From an uncultured Butyrivibrio sp. (GTDB lineage Bacteria; Bacillota; Clostridia; Lachnospirales; Lachnospiraceae), in the NCBI GenBank assembly GCA_947169985.1, contig CAMVRW010000136.1:1-6750 (forward strand): a stretch of 6,750 nucleotides of DNA. Reading direction: 5' to 3'. The position numbers and the translations under genes are program-made. Within the stretch, counting starts at the first letter, position 1. Every line of letters starts with the position of its first letter. The notes beneath the pieces were generated by a model, which did not search any database, was not told the DNA's origin, and was given only the letters and a program-made list of their open reading frames with translations. Shown one piece after another: positions 1 to 6,004 of this stretch.

Positions 1-2
1 GA

Positions 3-1001
3 ACAGTTGATATTTCTGATCCTTCAGCTTCTAAGTCAGCTCTTGAGCAGATCGCAGGCGAGAACTCAAACGGCGAGATCTCAGGAGACAAGCTTACAAC
101 AGTTCTTACAGACTACAGAGGATATGGTTATATCGGTATGAACTCTCAGAACGTTTGTGTAGGCGGCGATAACGGCAGCGAGGCTTCAAAGAACCTCAGA
201 AAGGCTATCGCAACAGTTATTTCAGTTTACCGTGACGTTGTAATTGATTCTTACTATGGTGAGGCTGCATCAGTTATCAACTATCCTATTTCAAACACAT
301 CATGGGCAGCTCCTCAGGCTTCAGATCCTGATTACAAGGTTGCTTTCTCTACAGATGTTGATGGAAACGACCTTTACACAGCAGGTATGACAGAGGATGA
401 GAAGTATGCTAAGGCTCTTGAGGCATCTCTTGGATTCTTCGAGGCAGCTGGTTACACAGTAAAGGATGGCAAGCTTACAGCAGCTCCTTCAGGTGCTAAG
501 ATGGGTTACGAAGTAATGATCGGTGGCGGCGGATCAGGTGATCACCCTTCATTCGGTATCCTCACAGCAGCATCTGAGGCATTTAAGACAATCGGTTTTG
601 ATCTTACAATCAACGACCTTTCAGACACATCAATCCTTTGGAACGCTCTTGAGGCTGGCACAGCAGAGCTCTGGTGCGCTGCTTGGCAGACAACTCTTGA
701 TCCTGATATGTTCCAGATTTACCACTCAGAGGGTGGTAGCGCCGGTCACTACAGAATCTACTCTAAGGAACTTGATGAACTCGTTCTTGAGGCTAGAACA
801 GTAACAGACCAGGCAGTTCGTAAGGCTCTTTACAAGGAAGCTCTTGACTTCGTTGTAGATTACGCTTGCGAGATTCCTGTATATCAGAGACAGGATTGCA
901 CAATTTACAGCTCAGAGAGAGTAAATGTTGATTCTATCACACCTGATCAGACAACATATTACACATATCTCAATGAGATCGATAAGATTGCTATGAACTA
1001 A
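3..1001 (+). CDS. oppA: Oligopeptide ABC transporter substrate-binding protein (OppA/DppA family, SBP_bac_5), 3' part only
   Basis: This is the extracellular, normally lipid-anchored receptor that captures peptides and delivers them to the OppB/OppC channel. The reading frame is open from the window edge, so signal peptide and lipobox lie outside it; 332 C-terminal residues are visible, roughly the last 60% of a typical 550-600 residue family member. Numbered from the first full codon, family-like segments are GYGYIGMNSQNV (40-51), LRKAIATVI (about 64-72, matching the 'vRqAl..aid' region), and ELWCAAWQTTLDPDMFQIYH with its W..DP core. The ATG at 138 is an internal methionine: no ribosome binding site precedes it and the frame continues upstream. 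Codon use is strongly biased: leucine is only CTT or CTC, and I saw no in-frame ATA, which suggests high expression. Its place directly upstream of oppBCDF supports the assignment. Substrate preference cannot be read from the sequence. Confidence 0.93.
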   Translation, partial: TVDISDPSASKSALEQIAGENSNGEISGDKLTTVLTDYRGYGYIGMNSQNVCVGGDNGSEASKNLRKAIATVISVYRDVVIDSYYGEAASVINYPISNTSWAAPQASDPDYKVAFSTDVDGNDLYTAGMTEDEKYAKALEASLGFFEAAGYTVKDGKLTAAPSGAKMGYEVMIGGGGSGDHPSFGILTAASEAFKTIGFDLTINDLSDTSILWNALEAGTAELWCAAWQTTLDPDMFQIYHSEGGSAGHYRIYSKELDELVLEARTVTDQAVRKALYKEALDFVVDYACEIPVYQRQDCTIYSSERVNVDSITPDQTTYYTYLNEIDKIAMN

Positions 1002-1004
1002 GCT

Positions 1005-1027
1005 TTAAATTAGAAATTCTAAATTAA
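1005..1027. promoter_or_regulatory. AT-rich 23-bp dyad, possible operator upstream of oppB
   Basis: The arms TTAAATTAGAA (1005-1015) and TTCTAAATTAA (1017-1027) are inverted copies around a central A at 1016. They match at 10 of 11 positions, with the inner six perfect (TTAGAA/TTCTAA). The dyad starts three bases after the oppA stop and ends just before a candidate extended -10 element. It has too little GC to be a strong hairpin, so a protein-binding site is conceivable. Chance symmetry in AT-rich spacer DNA is the main alternative. Confidence 0.35.
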
Positions 1028-1036
1028 TGCTATGAT
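1028..1036 (+). promoter_or_regulatory. Candidate extended -10 promoter for oppBCDF
   Basis: TGCTATGAT fits the extended -10 form TGnTATAAT with one mismatch. No good -35 hexamer lies 16-18 bp upstream, where the AT-rich dyad sits instead, but extended -10 promoters can work without one. Transcription would start near 1043, at the foot of the hairpin described next, so such a transcript would begin with a stem-loop. This comes from sequence only; the downstream genes could equally be reached by readthrough from oppA. Confidence 0.35.
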
Positions 1037-1037
1037 T

Positions 1038-1099
1038 GGTGGCAGATCGCAGTACATTTCACGTGTACTGCGATTTGTGCGCCAAAAGATTTTTGTTTT
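1038..1099 (+). terminator. Stem-loop with T-runs between oppA and oppB (partial terminator or mRNA-stabilising hairpin)
   Basis: A perfect 11-bp stem pairs ATCGCAGTACA (1046-1056) with TGTACTGCGAT (1064-1074) around a 7-base loop. It can extend outward through imperfect pairing of GGTGGC (1038-1043) with GCGCC (1079-1083). After AAAAGA come five Ts (1090-1094), a G and four Ts (1096-1099). This resembles an intrinsic terminator, although the T-tract starts several bases past the stem and is interrupted. Such hairpins after binding-protein genes often let through only part of the transcription and protect the upstream mRNA 3' end, giving more receptor than permease. Confidence 0.65.
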
Positions 1100-1124
1100 C
1101 TACTAGACAAGGAGCACCACTACA

Positions 1125-2111
1125 ATGAAGAAGTTTATTATCAGAAGACTGCTGATATCTGTTGTTCTTCTATTCTTTGTTTCACTGATCATCTATACAA
1201 TCATGAGACTGATGCCTACATCATATGTAGAGACACAGGCTATGACACTTGCACAGAGACCGGGATCAAAATCCTTCCAGGAGTGGGTTGATCAGCTTAA
1301 CGCCCAGTACGGTCTGGATACCGGAATTATACAGGGATACTTTATCTGGGTATCAAAGGCAATAAGACTGGACTTTGGAGATTCATGGTATTTCAATCAG
1401 CCGGTTCTTCAGAAATTCTCAAATGTAATCTGGTATTCATTTGGGCTGGGACTTGCTTCATTTATAATTGAGATTCTTATAGCTATTCCTGCAGGTATTT
1501 TAGCTGCAAGAAAGCAATATTCAATTGCGGATTATGCAATAACAGTTATTGCACTTATTGGTATTTCACTACCAAGCTTTTTCTTCGCTACGATTTTGAA
1601 ATATGTCTTTTCCATAAAGCTGGGATGGGTAGATCTGTATGGTATTGTAAGCCGTATGCATGAGACCATGTCCTCAACCGGAAAAGTTTTAGATATGATC
1701 AGACACATGATCCTTCCAACACTTACTCTTGTAGTTGTAAGTATTGGATCACTTATGCGTTATACACGTGCAAACATGTTGGAAGTTCTTAACTCTGATT
1801 ACATCAGAACAGCAAGAGCTAAGGGACTTCCTGAGGGAAGAGTAATCAATCACCACGCATTCAGGAATACGCTTATTCCTATCGTTACACTGCTTGGTGG
1901 ATCACTTCCAGGACTTTTTGGCGGAGCTATGATCACAGAGACTCTGTTCCAGATCCCAGGAATCGGTTACACCTTCTATCAGTGCGTAACACAGGGTGAT
2001 ATTCCTTTTGTTATGTTCTACATGGTATTTATGGCTGTCCTTATTCTTCTGGGCAACCTCATTGCAGATATTACATATGCTCTTGTTGATCCAAGAGTTC
2101 GAGTTAATTAA
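1125..2111 (+). CDS. oppB: Oligopeptide ABC transporter permease OppB/DppB
   Basis: This is one half of the membrane channel that receives peptide from OppA and pairs with OppC. At 328 residues it has the usual family length. Hydrophobic segments lie at about 7-28, 101-125, 137-160, 194-213, 250-275 and 292-318, giving the six-TM topology of BPD_transp_1 permeases. The cytoplasmic EAA loop that docks on the ATPases is clear at about 226-255 (YIRTARAKGLPEGRV, then HHAFRNTLIPIV). The C-terminus DPRVR is typical of OppB. The N-terminal segment with an 'RLMP' after TM1 and a following extracytoplasmic loop is also as expected. The start is supported by AAGGAG at 1109-1114, ten bases before the ATG. 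Codon use is less biased than in oppA, with CTG, TTG, CTA and ATA present, consistent with lower expression. Confidence 0.96.
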   Translation: MKKFIIRRLLISVVLLFFVSLIIYTIMRLMPTSYVETQAMTLAQRPGSKSFQEWVDQLNAQYGLDTGIIQGYFIWVSKAIRLDFGDSWYFNQPVLQKFSNVIWYSFGLGLASFIIEILIAIPAGILAARKQYSIADYAITVIALIGISLPSFFFATILKYVFSIKLGWVDLYGIVSRMHETMSSTGKVLDMIRHMILPTLTLVVVSIGSLMRYTRANMLEVLNSDYIRTARAKGLPEGRVINHHAFRNTLIPIVTLLGGSLPGLFGGAMITETLFQIPGIGYTFYQCVTQGDIPFVMFYMVFMAVLILLGNLIADITYALVDPRVRVN

Positions 2112-2128
2112 GAAAGGGGGAAGAGCAA

Positions 2129-3787
2129 ATGGCTAACGAGAATAATGAAAACAAGATGGCTCTTGATGACGCTAACCGAGTAAAAGTTCTTTCTCCCGGA
2201 ATGATGGTATTCAAGAGATTCATCAGAAATAAGCTTGCTATTGTTGGTATTATTATCATTGTATTTATGTTCCTGTTCTCATTTGTGGGCGGACTTCTCA
2301 ATCCTTACTCACAGAGCCAGGTATTCTATACAACAGAACAGATCCTTAAGGATTATGCCGGAGCTACATCAATTGATCAGTATCAGATACAGCAGGTAGA
2401 TGGAGTTAAGCTTCCATCTGATATCTTCTCCAAGACTCTTATTGCAGCTTCAACCGGTAAGTATGTATTTGAGACAAGAGATGGTTCACTTCTTGGTCTT
2501 GGAAATGTTGGAGAGAATGTTTACGTAATCTATAGTCTTGAGGAAGTAAATATGCTTCTCAAGAAGAACGCAGCTTATGATGCCGCTGTTGCAGCAGGTG
2601 AGAACTACTTCACAGATGATGACGGTCTCACATATCTTTTCCAGGATGAGGGAGCTGCTTTCCCAACAGTTTATGCTGCTTCAGAGATGGGCGTAGCTGC
2701 CATGAAGTCTTTCACACCATATGACAGTAGCGAGAAGTTCTCCTATGAATTCTACAGAGGAGCACTGGTTGCTTCTGCTAACGGTGAGAAGTCTTTTCAG
2801 GCTGACGGAACAACATATACAGTTGATGAAGATGTTATCCTTAAGGATGGGGCAGAATATGCACTTATCTCAGATGTTAACTTCAATGCAGCAAATTCAG
2901 GAGTATTTATTTCTCCTGCTTATAAGGATGCTGCCCTTGATGCTATTGCAGCAGGTCAGACAACCTTTATGTTCCCTGATGAGGATGGAACAGAGATAGA
3001 GTACAGGATCGAGAACAAGAACGGTCAGTACACTTTCAGAAGATACCAGGAGACAAGAGTCATCGATACCTATGCTCATCCTTCAAAGGATCACTGGGTA
3101 GGAACTGATGCCAATGGTATGGATCTTCTTGCAAGACTTATGTATGGTGGAAGAATTTCTCTTCTTATCGGCTTCGTAGTTATCTTCATCGAGGTATTCA
3201 TCGGAATGATCATCGGTGGTGTGGCTGGTTTCTTTGGAGGCTGGGTAGATAACCTTTTGATGCGTATCGTTGACGTGGTTTATTGTATCCCTACAATGCC
3301 TCTTTACCTGATCCTTGGTTCAATCATGGACTACTATCAGGCAAGTGCTACAACACGTATTTATATGCTCTGCGTTATCATGGCTGTTATCGGCTGGGTA
3401 GGAATTGCACGTATCGTCAGAGGTCAGATCCTTTCACTTCGTGAACAGGAATTCATGGTTGCTGCTGAGGCAACTGGTATCAGCACCTACAGAAGAATTT
3501 TCAAGCACCTTATTCCTAACGTAGTACCTCAGCTTATCGTATTTGCCAGCATGGGACTTGGTGATGTCATCCTTGCAGAAGCAACACTTTCATTCCTTGG
3601 TCTTGGTATCAAGTATCCAGCTGCTTCATGGGGATCAATCATCAACGCAGTTAACGATTCTTATGTAATGAGTAACTATTTGTTTGTATGGCTTCCTGCA
3701 GGATTATTCATCTTGCTTACCGTTCTCGCTTTCAACTTTATCGGAGACGGCTTAAGGGATGCTTTTGATCCAAAGATGAAGAGGTGA
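2129..3787 (+). CDS. oppC: Oligopeptide ABC transporter permease OppC with a large extracytoplasmic insertion
   Basis: This is the second channel subunit, partner of OppB. The N-terminus has the OppC form: a short cytoplasmic tail, FKRFIRNKLAIVG at 28-40, and TM1 at about 36-57. The C-terminal half is canonical: HWVGTDANGMDLLARLMYGG (322-341), TM segments from about 342 onward, an EAA loop with EFMVAAEATGIS...HLIPNV (441-465), LSFLGLGI (488-494) and a GDGLRDAFDPK C-terminus (539-549). The total of 552 residues is far above the usual 280-320. The excess lies between about 60 and 316, outside the membrane, and looks internally repetitive. I see no frameshift, and the frame is open throughout. 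AGGGGG at 2115-2120 supports the start, 17 bases after the oppB stop. The end has tandem stops, TGA then TAA, and its last bases carry the oppD ribosome binding site. Membership of the family is certain; the role of the insertion is unknown. Confidence 0.95.
   Translation: MANENNENKMALDDANRVKVLSPGMMVFKRFIRNKLAIVGIIIIVFMFLFSFVGGLLNPYSQSQVFYTTEQILKDYAGATSIDQYQIQQVDGVKLPSDIFSKTLIAASTGKYVFETRDGSLLGLGNVGENVYVIYSLEEVNMLLKKNAAYDAAVAAGENYFTDDDGLTYLFQDEGAAFPTVYAASEMGVAAMKSFTPYDSSEKFSYEFYRGALVASANGEKSFQADGTTYTVDEDVILKDGAEYALISDVNFNAANSGVFISPAYKDAALDAIAAGQTTFMFPDEDGTEIEYRIENKNGQYTFRRYQETRVIDTYAHPSKDHWVGTDANGMDLLARLMYGGRISLLIGFVVIFIEVFIGMIIGGVAGFFGGWVDNLLMRIVDVVYCIPTMPLYLILGSIMDYYQASATTRIYMLCVIMAVIGWVGIARIVRGQILSLREQEFMVAAEATGISTYRRIFKHLIPNVVPQLIVFASMGLGDVILAEATLSFLGLGIKYPAASWGSIINAVNDSYVMSNYLFVWLPAGLFILLTVLAFNFIGDGLRDAFDPKMKR
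2306..3076 (+). other. Extracytoplasmic insertion domain in OppC (about residues 60-316)
   Basis: In ordinary OppC proteins TM1 is followed within a few dozen residues by the conserved HPLGTDxxGRD-type segment. Here about 250 residues intervene before HWVGTDANGMD. The stretch is hydrophilic, acidic and rich in Tyr, Phe, Gly, Asp and Ala, with no hydrophobic segment long enough to cross the membrane and no cysteine. By topology (cytoplasmic N-terminus, one preceding TM) it lies outside the cell, on the side where OppA docks. A soluble, mostly beta domain facing the binding protein is the simplest reading. The MalF P2 loop of the maltose importer, which contacts its binding protein, is a functional analogy only. 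Confidence 0.8.
2435..3043 (+). repeat. Four degenerate protein repeats in the OppC insertion
   Basis: Four segments share a core of Ala-rich stretch, G-x3-F-x(2-5)-D-G, then a beta-like Tyr/Phe-rich tail. The cores are TGKYVFETRDG (G110, F114, D118-G119), AGENYFTDDDG (G157, F161, D165-G166), NGEKSFQADG (G219, F223, D226-G227) and AGQTTFMFPDEDG (G276, F280, D286-G287). The first two have identical spacing. Each is preceded by an Ala-rich stretch, such as AAYDAAVAAG and AALDAIAAG. Spacing between units is irregular (about 45-60 residues) and I see no close DNA-level repeat, so any duplication would be old. Alignment by eye only. Confidence 0.5.
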
Positions 3788-3788
3788 T
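3781..3788 (+). promoter_or_regulatory. Ribosome binding site of oppD, overlapping the oppC stop
   Basis: GAGGTGAT closely matches the anti-Shine-Dalgarno complement and sits five bases before the oppD ATG at 3794. It covers the last oppC codon and its TGA stop, so ribosomes ending oppC are placed to start oppD. This fixes the oppD start and suggests translational coupling. Confidence 0.75.
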
Positions 3789-3793
3789 AAGAA

Positions 3794-4933
3794 ATGGCTA
3801 AGAATTCAAATTACATCTCTGCTAAGGAATCCAGAAGAATTTCAAGAGAGAATCGTAAGATCACTGCAGAGATTGAGAAAAAGAGAAATAGAAAACATAT
3901 ACCTGAGAGTGAGTATGTAACTCAGATGAAGAATCCTGAGAACTGCGTTGAGTTTGATAACGTTCACACATACTTCTTCACAGATATCGGAACCGTAAAG
4001 GCTGTAGACGGCGTTTCCTTCGAGGTACCTATCGGTAAGACAGTAGGAATCGTTGGTGAGTCAGGTTGCGGAAAGTCTGTTACCAGCCTTTCACTTATGC
4101 AGTTGGTACAGAGACCTTCAGGACAGACAGTAGAAGGTGAGATCAGATTTAATACAGGAGAGAAGGCAATCAACGTTGTAAATGCGCCTGCCTCCTATAT
4201 GCAGAAGCTTCGTGGTAACTCCATGGGAATGATCTTCCAGGAGCCCATGACATCACTTAATCCTGTATTCAGGATTGGTGACCAGGTTGATGAGGTTATT
4301 AAGCTTCACAACCCTGATATGAGCGCTGAAGCAGTTAAGAACAGAACCCTTGAGATGCTCCAGCTCGTTGGTATTGCCAACAAGGAGGGTGTTTACAGAA
4401 TGTTCCCTCACGAGCTTTCAGGTGGTATGAGACAGCGTGTAATGATCGCTATGGCTCTTGCCTGCGATCCTAAGCTTATCATTGCTGATGAGCCTACAAC
4501 AGCTCTTGATGTTACTATTCAGGCACAGATCCTTGATCTTCTTCGTGATCTGAAGGACAAGATCAACAGCTCTATCATGCTTATCACCCATGACCTTGGT
4601 GTGGTAGCTGAGATGGCAGACTATGTGGTTGTTATGTATGCAGGACGTGTTGTAGAAAAAGGTACTGCACAGGAGATCTTTAAGGATCCTAGACATCCAT
4701 ATACCATCGGTCTTATGAATTCTAAGCCTGTGGTTGGAAAGCATGTAGACAAGCTCTACAGTATCCCGGGTAACGTACCTAACCCAATTGACATGCCTAA
4801 CTACTGCTATTTCAAGGATAGGTGTGAGATGTGCACTGGTAAGTGCTCAGGTGCATATCCATCAGTTTACAAGGTTTCACCTACCCATGAAGTAAGCTGC
4901 TACAGGTGTGAGGAAGGAGGTGCTAACGCATGA
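3794..4933 (+). CDS. oppD: Oligopeptide ABC transporter ATP-binding protein OppD
   Basis: This is one of two cytoplasmic ATPases that drive peptide import through OppB/OppC. All ABC motifs are intact: Walker A GESGCGKS (88-95), Q-loop Q149, signature LSGGMRQR (208-215), Walker B LIIADEP with D232 and E233, D-loop ALDV (237-240) and switch H266. The oligopeptide-type C-terminal region follows: [10 protein letters not shown] (301-310), IPGNVPNP (324-331), then cysteines C338, C344, C347, C351, C369 and C372. In DppD/OppD homologues the corresponding C-terminal cysteines bind a [4Fe-4S] cluster. The protein has 379 residues with an N-terminal extension of about 50 residues before the ABC fold; residues 1-34 hold 12 Lys/Arg. 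The start has a good ribosome binding site at 3781-3788, so the extension is probably translated. The gene lies 6 bp after oppC and overlaps oppF by 4 bp. Confidence 0.96.
   Translation: MAKNSNYISAKESRRISRENRKITAEIEKKRNRKHIPESEYVTQMKNPENCVEFDNVHTYFFTDIGTVKAVDGVSFEVPIGKTVGIVGESGCGKSVTSLSLMQLVQRPSGQTVEGEIRFNTGEKAINVVNAPASYMQKLRGNSMGMIFQEPMTSLNPVFRIGDQVDEVIKLHNPDMSAEAVKNRTLEMLQLVGIANKEGVYRMFPHELSGGMRQRVMIAMALACDPKLIIADEPTTALDVTIQAQILDLLRDLKDKINSSIMLITHDLGVVAEMADYVVVMYAGRVVEKGTAQEIFKDPRHPYTIGLMNSKPVVGKHVDKLYSIPGNVPNPIDMPNYCYFKDRCEMCTGKCSGAYPSVYKVSPTHEVSCYRCEEGGANA
4914..4921 (+). promoter_or_regulatory. Ribosome binding site of oppF inside the end of oppD
   Basis: AAGGAGGT is a near-perfect Shine-Dalgarno sequence located within the last oppD codons, eight bases before the oppF ATG at 4930. 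The two genes share ATGA (4930-4933). The arrangement fixes the oppF start and points to coupled, matched synthesis of the two ATPases. Confidence 0.85.
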
Positions 4934-5940
4934 GTACAGAAGTAAATACAAATGCCGCAGGAAACAGTGCCTCCGGTGAGAATATCCTTGAGATCAGAAA
5001 CCTGAAGAAGTATTTCCCTATTAAAGGCGGCTTCTTTGGCGGAGTTACAGGCCAGGTAAAGGCCGTTGATGATGTTTCTTTTTCCATTAAGAAAGGTACC
5101 ACAATGGGCCTCGTTGGTGAGTCCGGATGTGGTAAGTCAACTACCGGCCGTACAATCTTAAGGCTTCTTGAGAAGACTGAGGGAGATATCATCTTCAATG
5201 GTCAGGATGTAAGCACTCTTAATAAGAAGCAGCTTCGTGAGCTTCGTACCAAGATGCAGATCATTTTCCAGGATCCATATTCATCACTTTCTCCAAGACT
5301 TCCTATCGGTGAGATCATCGGTGAGGCAGTAAAGGAACATAAGCTGGTTCCTGACAGTGAGTATGATGACTATATCACAAATATCATGAAGGAATGCGGA
5401 CTTCAGGAGTATCACAAGGACAGATACCCTCACGAGTTCTCAGGTGGACAGAGACAGCGTATCTGTATCGCAAGAGCTTTGGCTCTTAAGCCTGAATTTG
5501 TAGTATGCGATGAGCCTGTTTCAGCTCTGGACGTTTCAATCCAGGCTCAGATCATCAACCTTCTTAAACAGCTTCAGGAGGACAGAGGACTTACTTATCT
5601 GTTCATTTCTCATGATCTTTCTGTTGTTGAGCATATCTCTGATACTATCGGAGTTATGTACCTTGGTAACCTGGTTGAGACAGGAAATACAGAGGATATC
5701 TTTGCAAATCCTCTTCATCCATATACAAAGGCATTGTTCTCAGCAATTCCAATGCCTGATCCGGATATTAAGAAGGACAGAATTCTCCTTCAGGGAGATA
5801 TTCCTTCACCTGCAAACCCACCTAAGGGATGCAAATTCCATACAAGATGTTCTCAGTGCATGGGCAAGTGCAAAGAGGTTGCTCCAACTCCTAAGGATAT
5901 GGGCAACGGACATGTTGTATGTTGTCACTTGTACGAGTGA
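4930..5940 (+). CDS. oppF: Oligopeptide ABC transporter ATP-binding protein OppF
   Basis: This is the second ATPase of the importer, expected to form a heterodimer with OppD under the OppB/OppC channel. Motifs are complete: the OppF-type opening [14 protein letters not shown] (25-38), Walker A GESGCGKS (63-70), Q-loop Q114 in [10 protein letters not shown], signature FSGGQRQR (170-177), Walker B FVVCDEP with D194 and E195, D-loop SALDV and switch H228. Both ATP sites of the dimer therefore look catalytically competent. The C-terminal oligo_HPY region has [12 protein letters not shown] (263-274), [13 protein letters not shown] (289-301) and cysteines C301, C307, C310, C314, C331 and C332. These have the same first spacing as in OppD and probably hold an iron-sulfur cluster. 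Length (336 residues) is normal for OppF. It is the last gene of the transporter set; no hairpin terminator is visible after it. Confidence 0.96.
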   Translation: MSTEVNTNAAGNSASGENILEIRNLKKYFPIKGGFFGGVTGQVKAVDDVSFSIKKGTTMGLVGESGCGKSTTGRTILRLLEKTEGDIIFNGQDVSTLNKKQLRELRTKMQIIFQDPYSSLSPRLPIGEIIGEAVKEHKLVPDSEYDDYITNIMKECGLQEYHKDRYPHEFSGGQRQRICIARALALKPEFVVCDEPVSALDVSIQAQIINLLKQLQEDRGLTYLFISHDLSVVEHISDTIGVMYLGNLVETGNTEDIFANPLHPYTKALFSAIPMPDPDIKKDRILLQGDIPSPANPPKGCKFHTRCSQCMGKCKEVAPTPKDMGNGHVVCCHLYE

Positions 5941-6004
5941 TATGTGTTAATATAGAAAAGGGTATATACAAAAATATATATTTTAGAGAAAAGGGGATTA
6001 TTTT
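5941..6004 (+). promoter_or_regulatory. AT-rich spacer after oppF with candidate promoter and palindrome
   Basis: The 64-bp gap has no GC-rich hairpin, so oppF transcripts may continue into the next gene. It contains TGTTAATAT (5945-5953), an extended -10-like element with a 4/6 hexamer match, preceded by TTGTCA at 5922-5927 but with an over-long 20-bp spacer. A perfect 14-bp palindrome, AAAATATATATTTT, lies at 5971-5984. AAGGGG at 5991-5996 is the ribosome binding site, eight bases before the ATG at 6005. The promoter call is weak, because AT-rich DNA gives such matches by chance. Confidence 0.3.

Noticed and set aside
523..804. Plus-strand open frame inside oppA
   Set aside because: It lies wholly inside oppA in another frame, lacks a ribosome binding site, and its product looks like a frame-shifted shadow.
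138..1001. Start of the oppA reading frame at ATG 138
   Set aside because: The same frame is open and protein-like back to the window edge, and no ribosome binding site precedes 138, so this is an internal methionine of a gene cut by the window.
2104..2301. Minus-strand open frame at the oppB/oppC junction, and similar minus-strand frames within oppC, oppD and oppF
   Set aside because: All overlap strongly supported plus-strand genes, and their translations look like antisense shadows of these.
2721..2999. Plus-strand open frame inside the oppC insertion
   Set aside because: It is a shadow frame. The oppC frame is continuous through this region, so it does not indicate a gene fusion or frameshift.
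2306..3076. OppC length explained by fusion of two genes or by an inserted mobile element
   Set aside because: There is no internal start with a ribosome binding site, no flanking repeat or transposase sequence, and codon use matches the rest of oppC. An in-frame domain insertion within one permease fits better.
5510..5950. Plus-strand 146-residue open frame within oppF
   Set aside because: It overlaps the conserved Walker B to C-terminal part of oppF in another frame, and the translation is a low-complexity Leu/Ser/Arg-rich shadow.
5971..5984. AAAATATATATTTT as a transcription terminator for oppF
   Set aside because: The palindrome is entirely A/T, would form a very weak hairpin without a loop, and has only a four-T run as part of its own arm.
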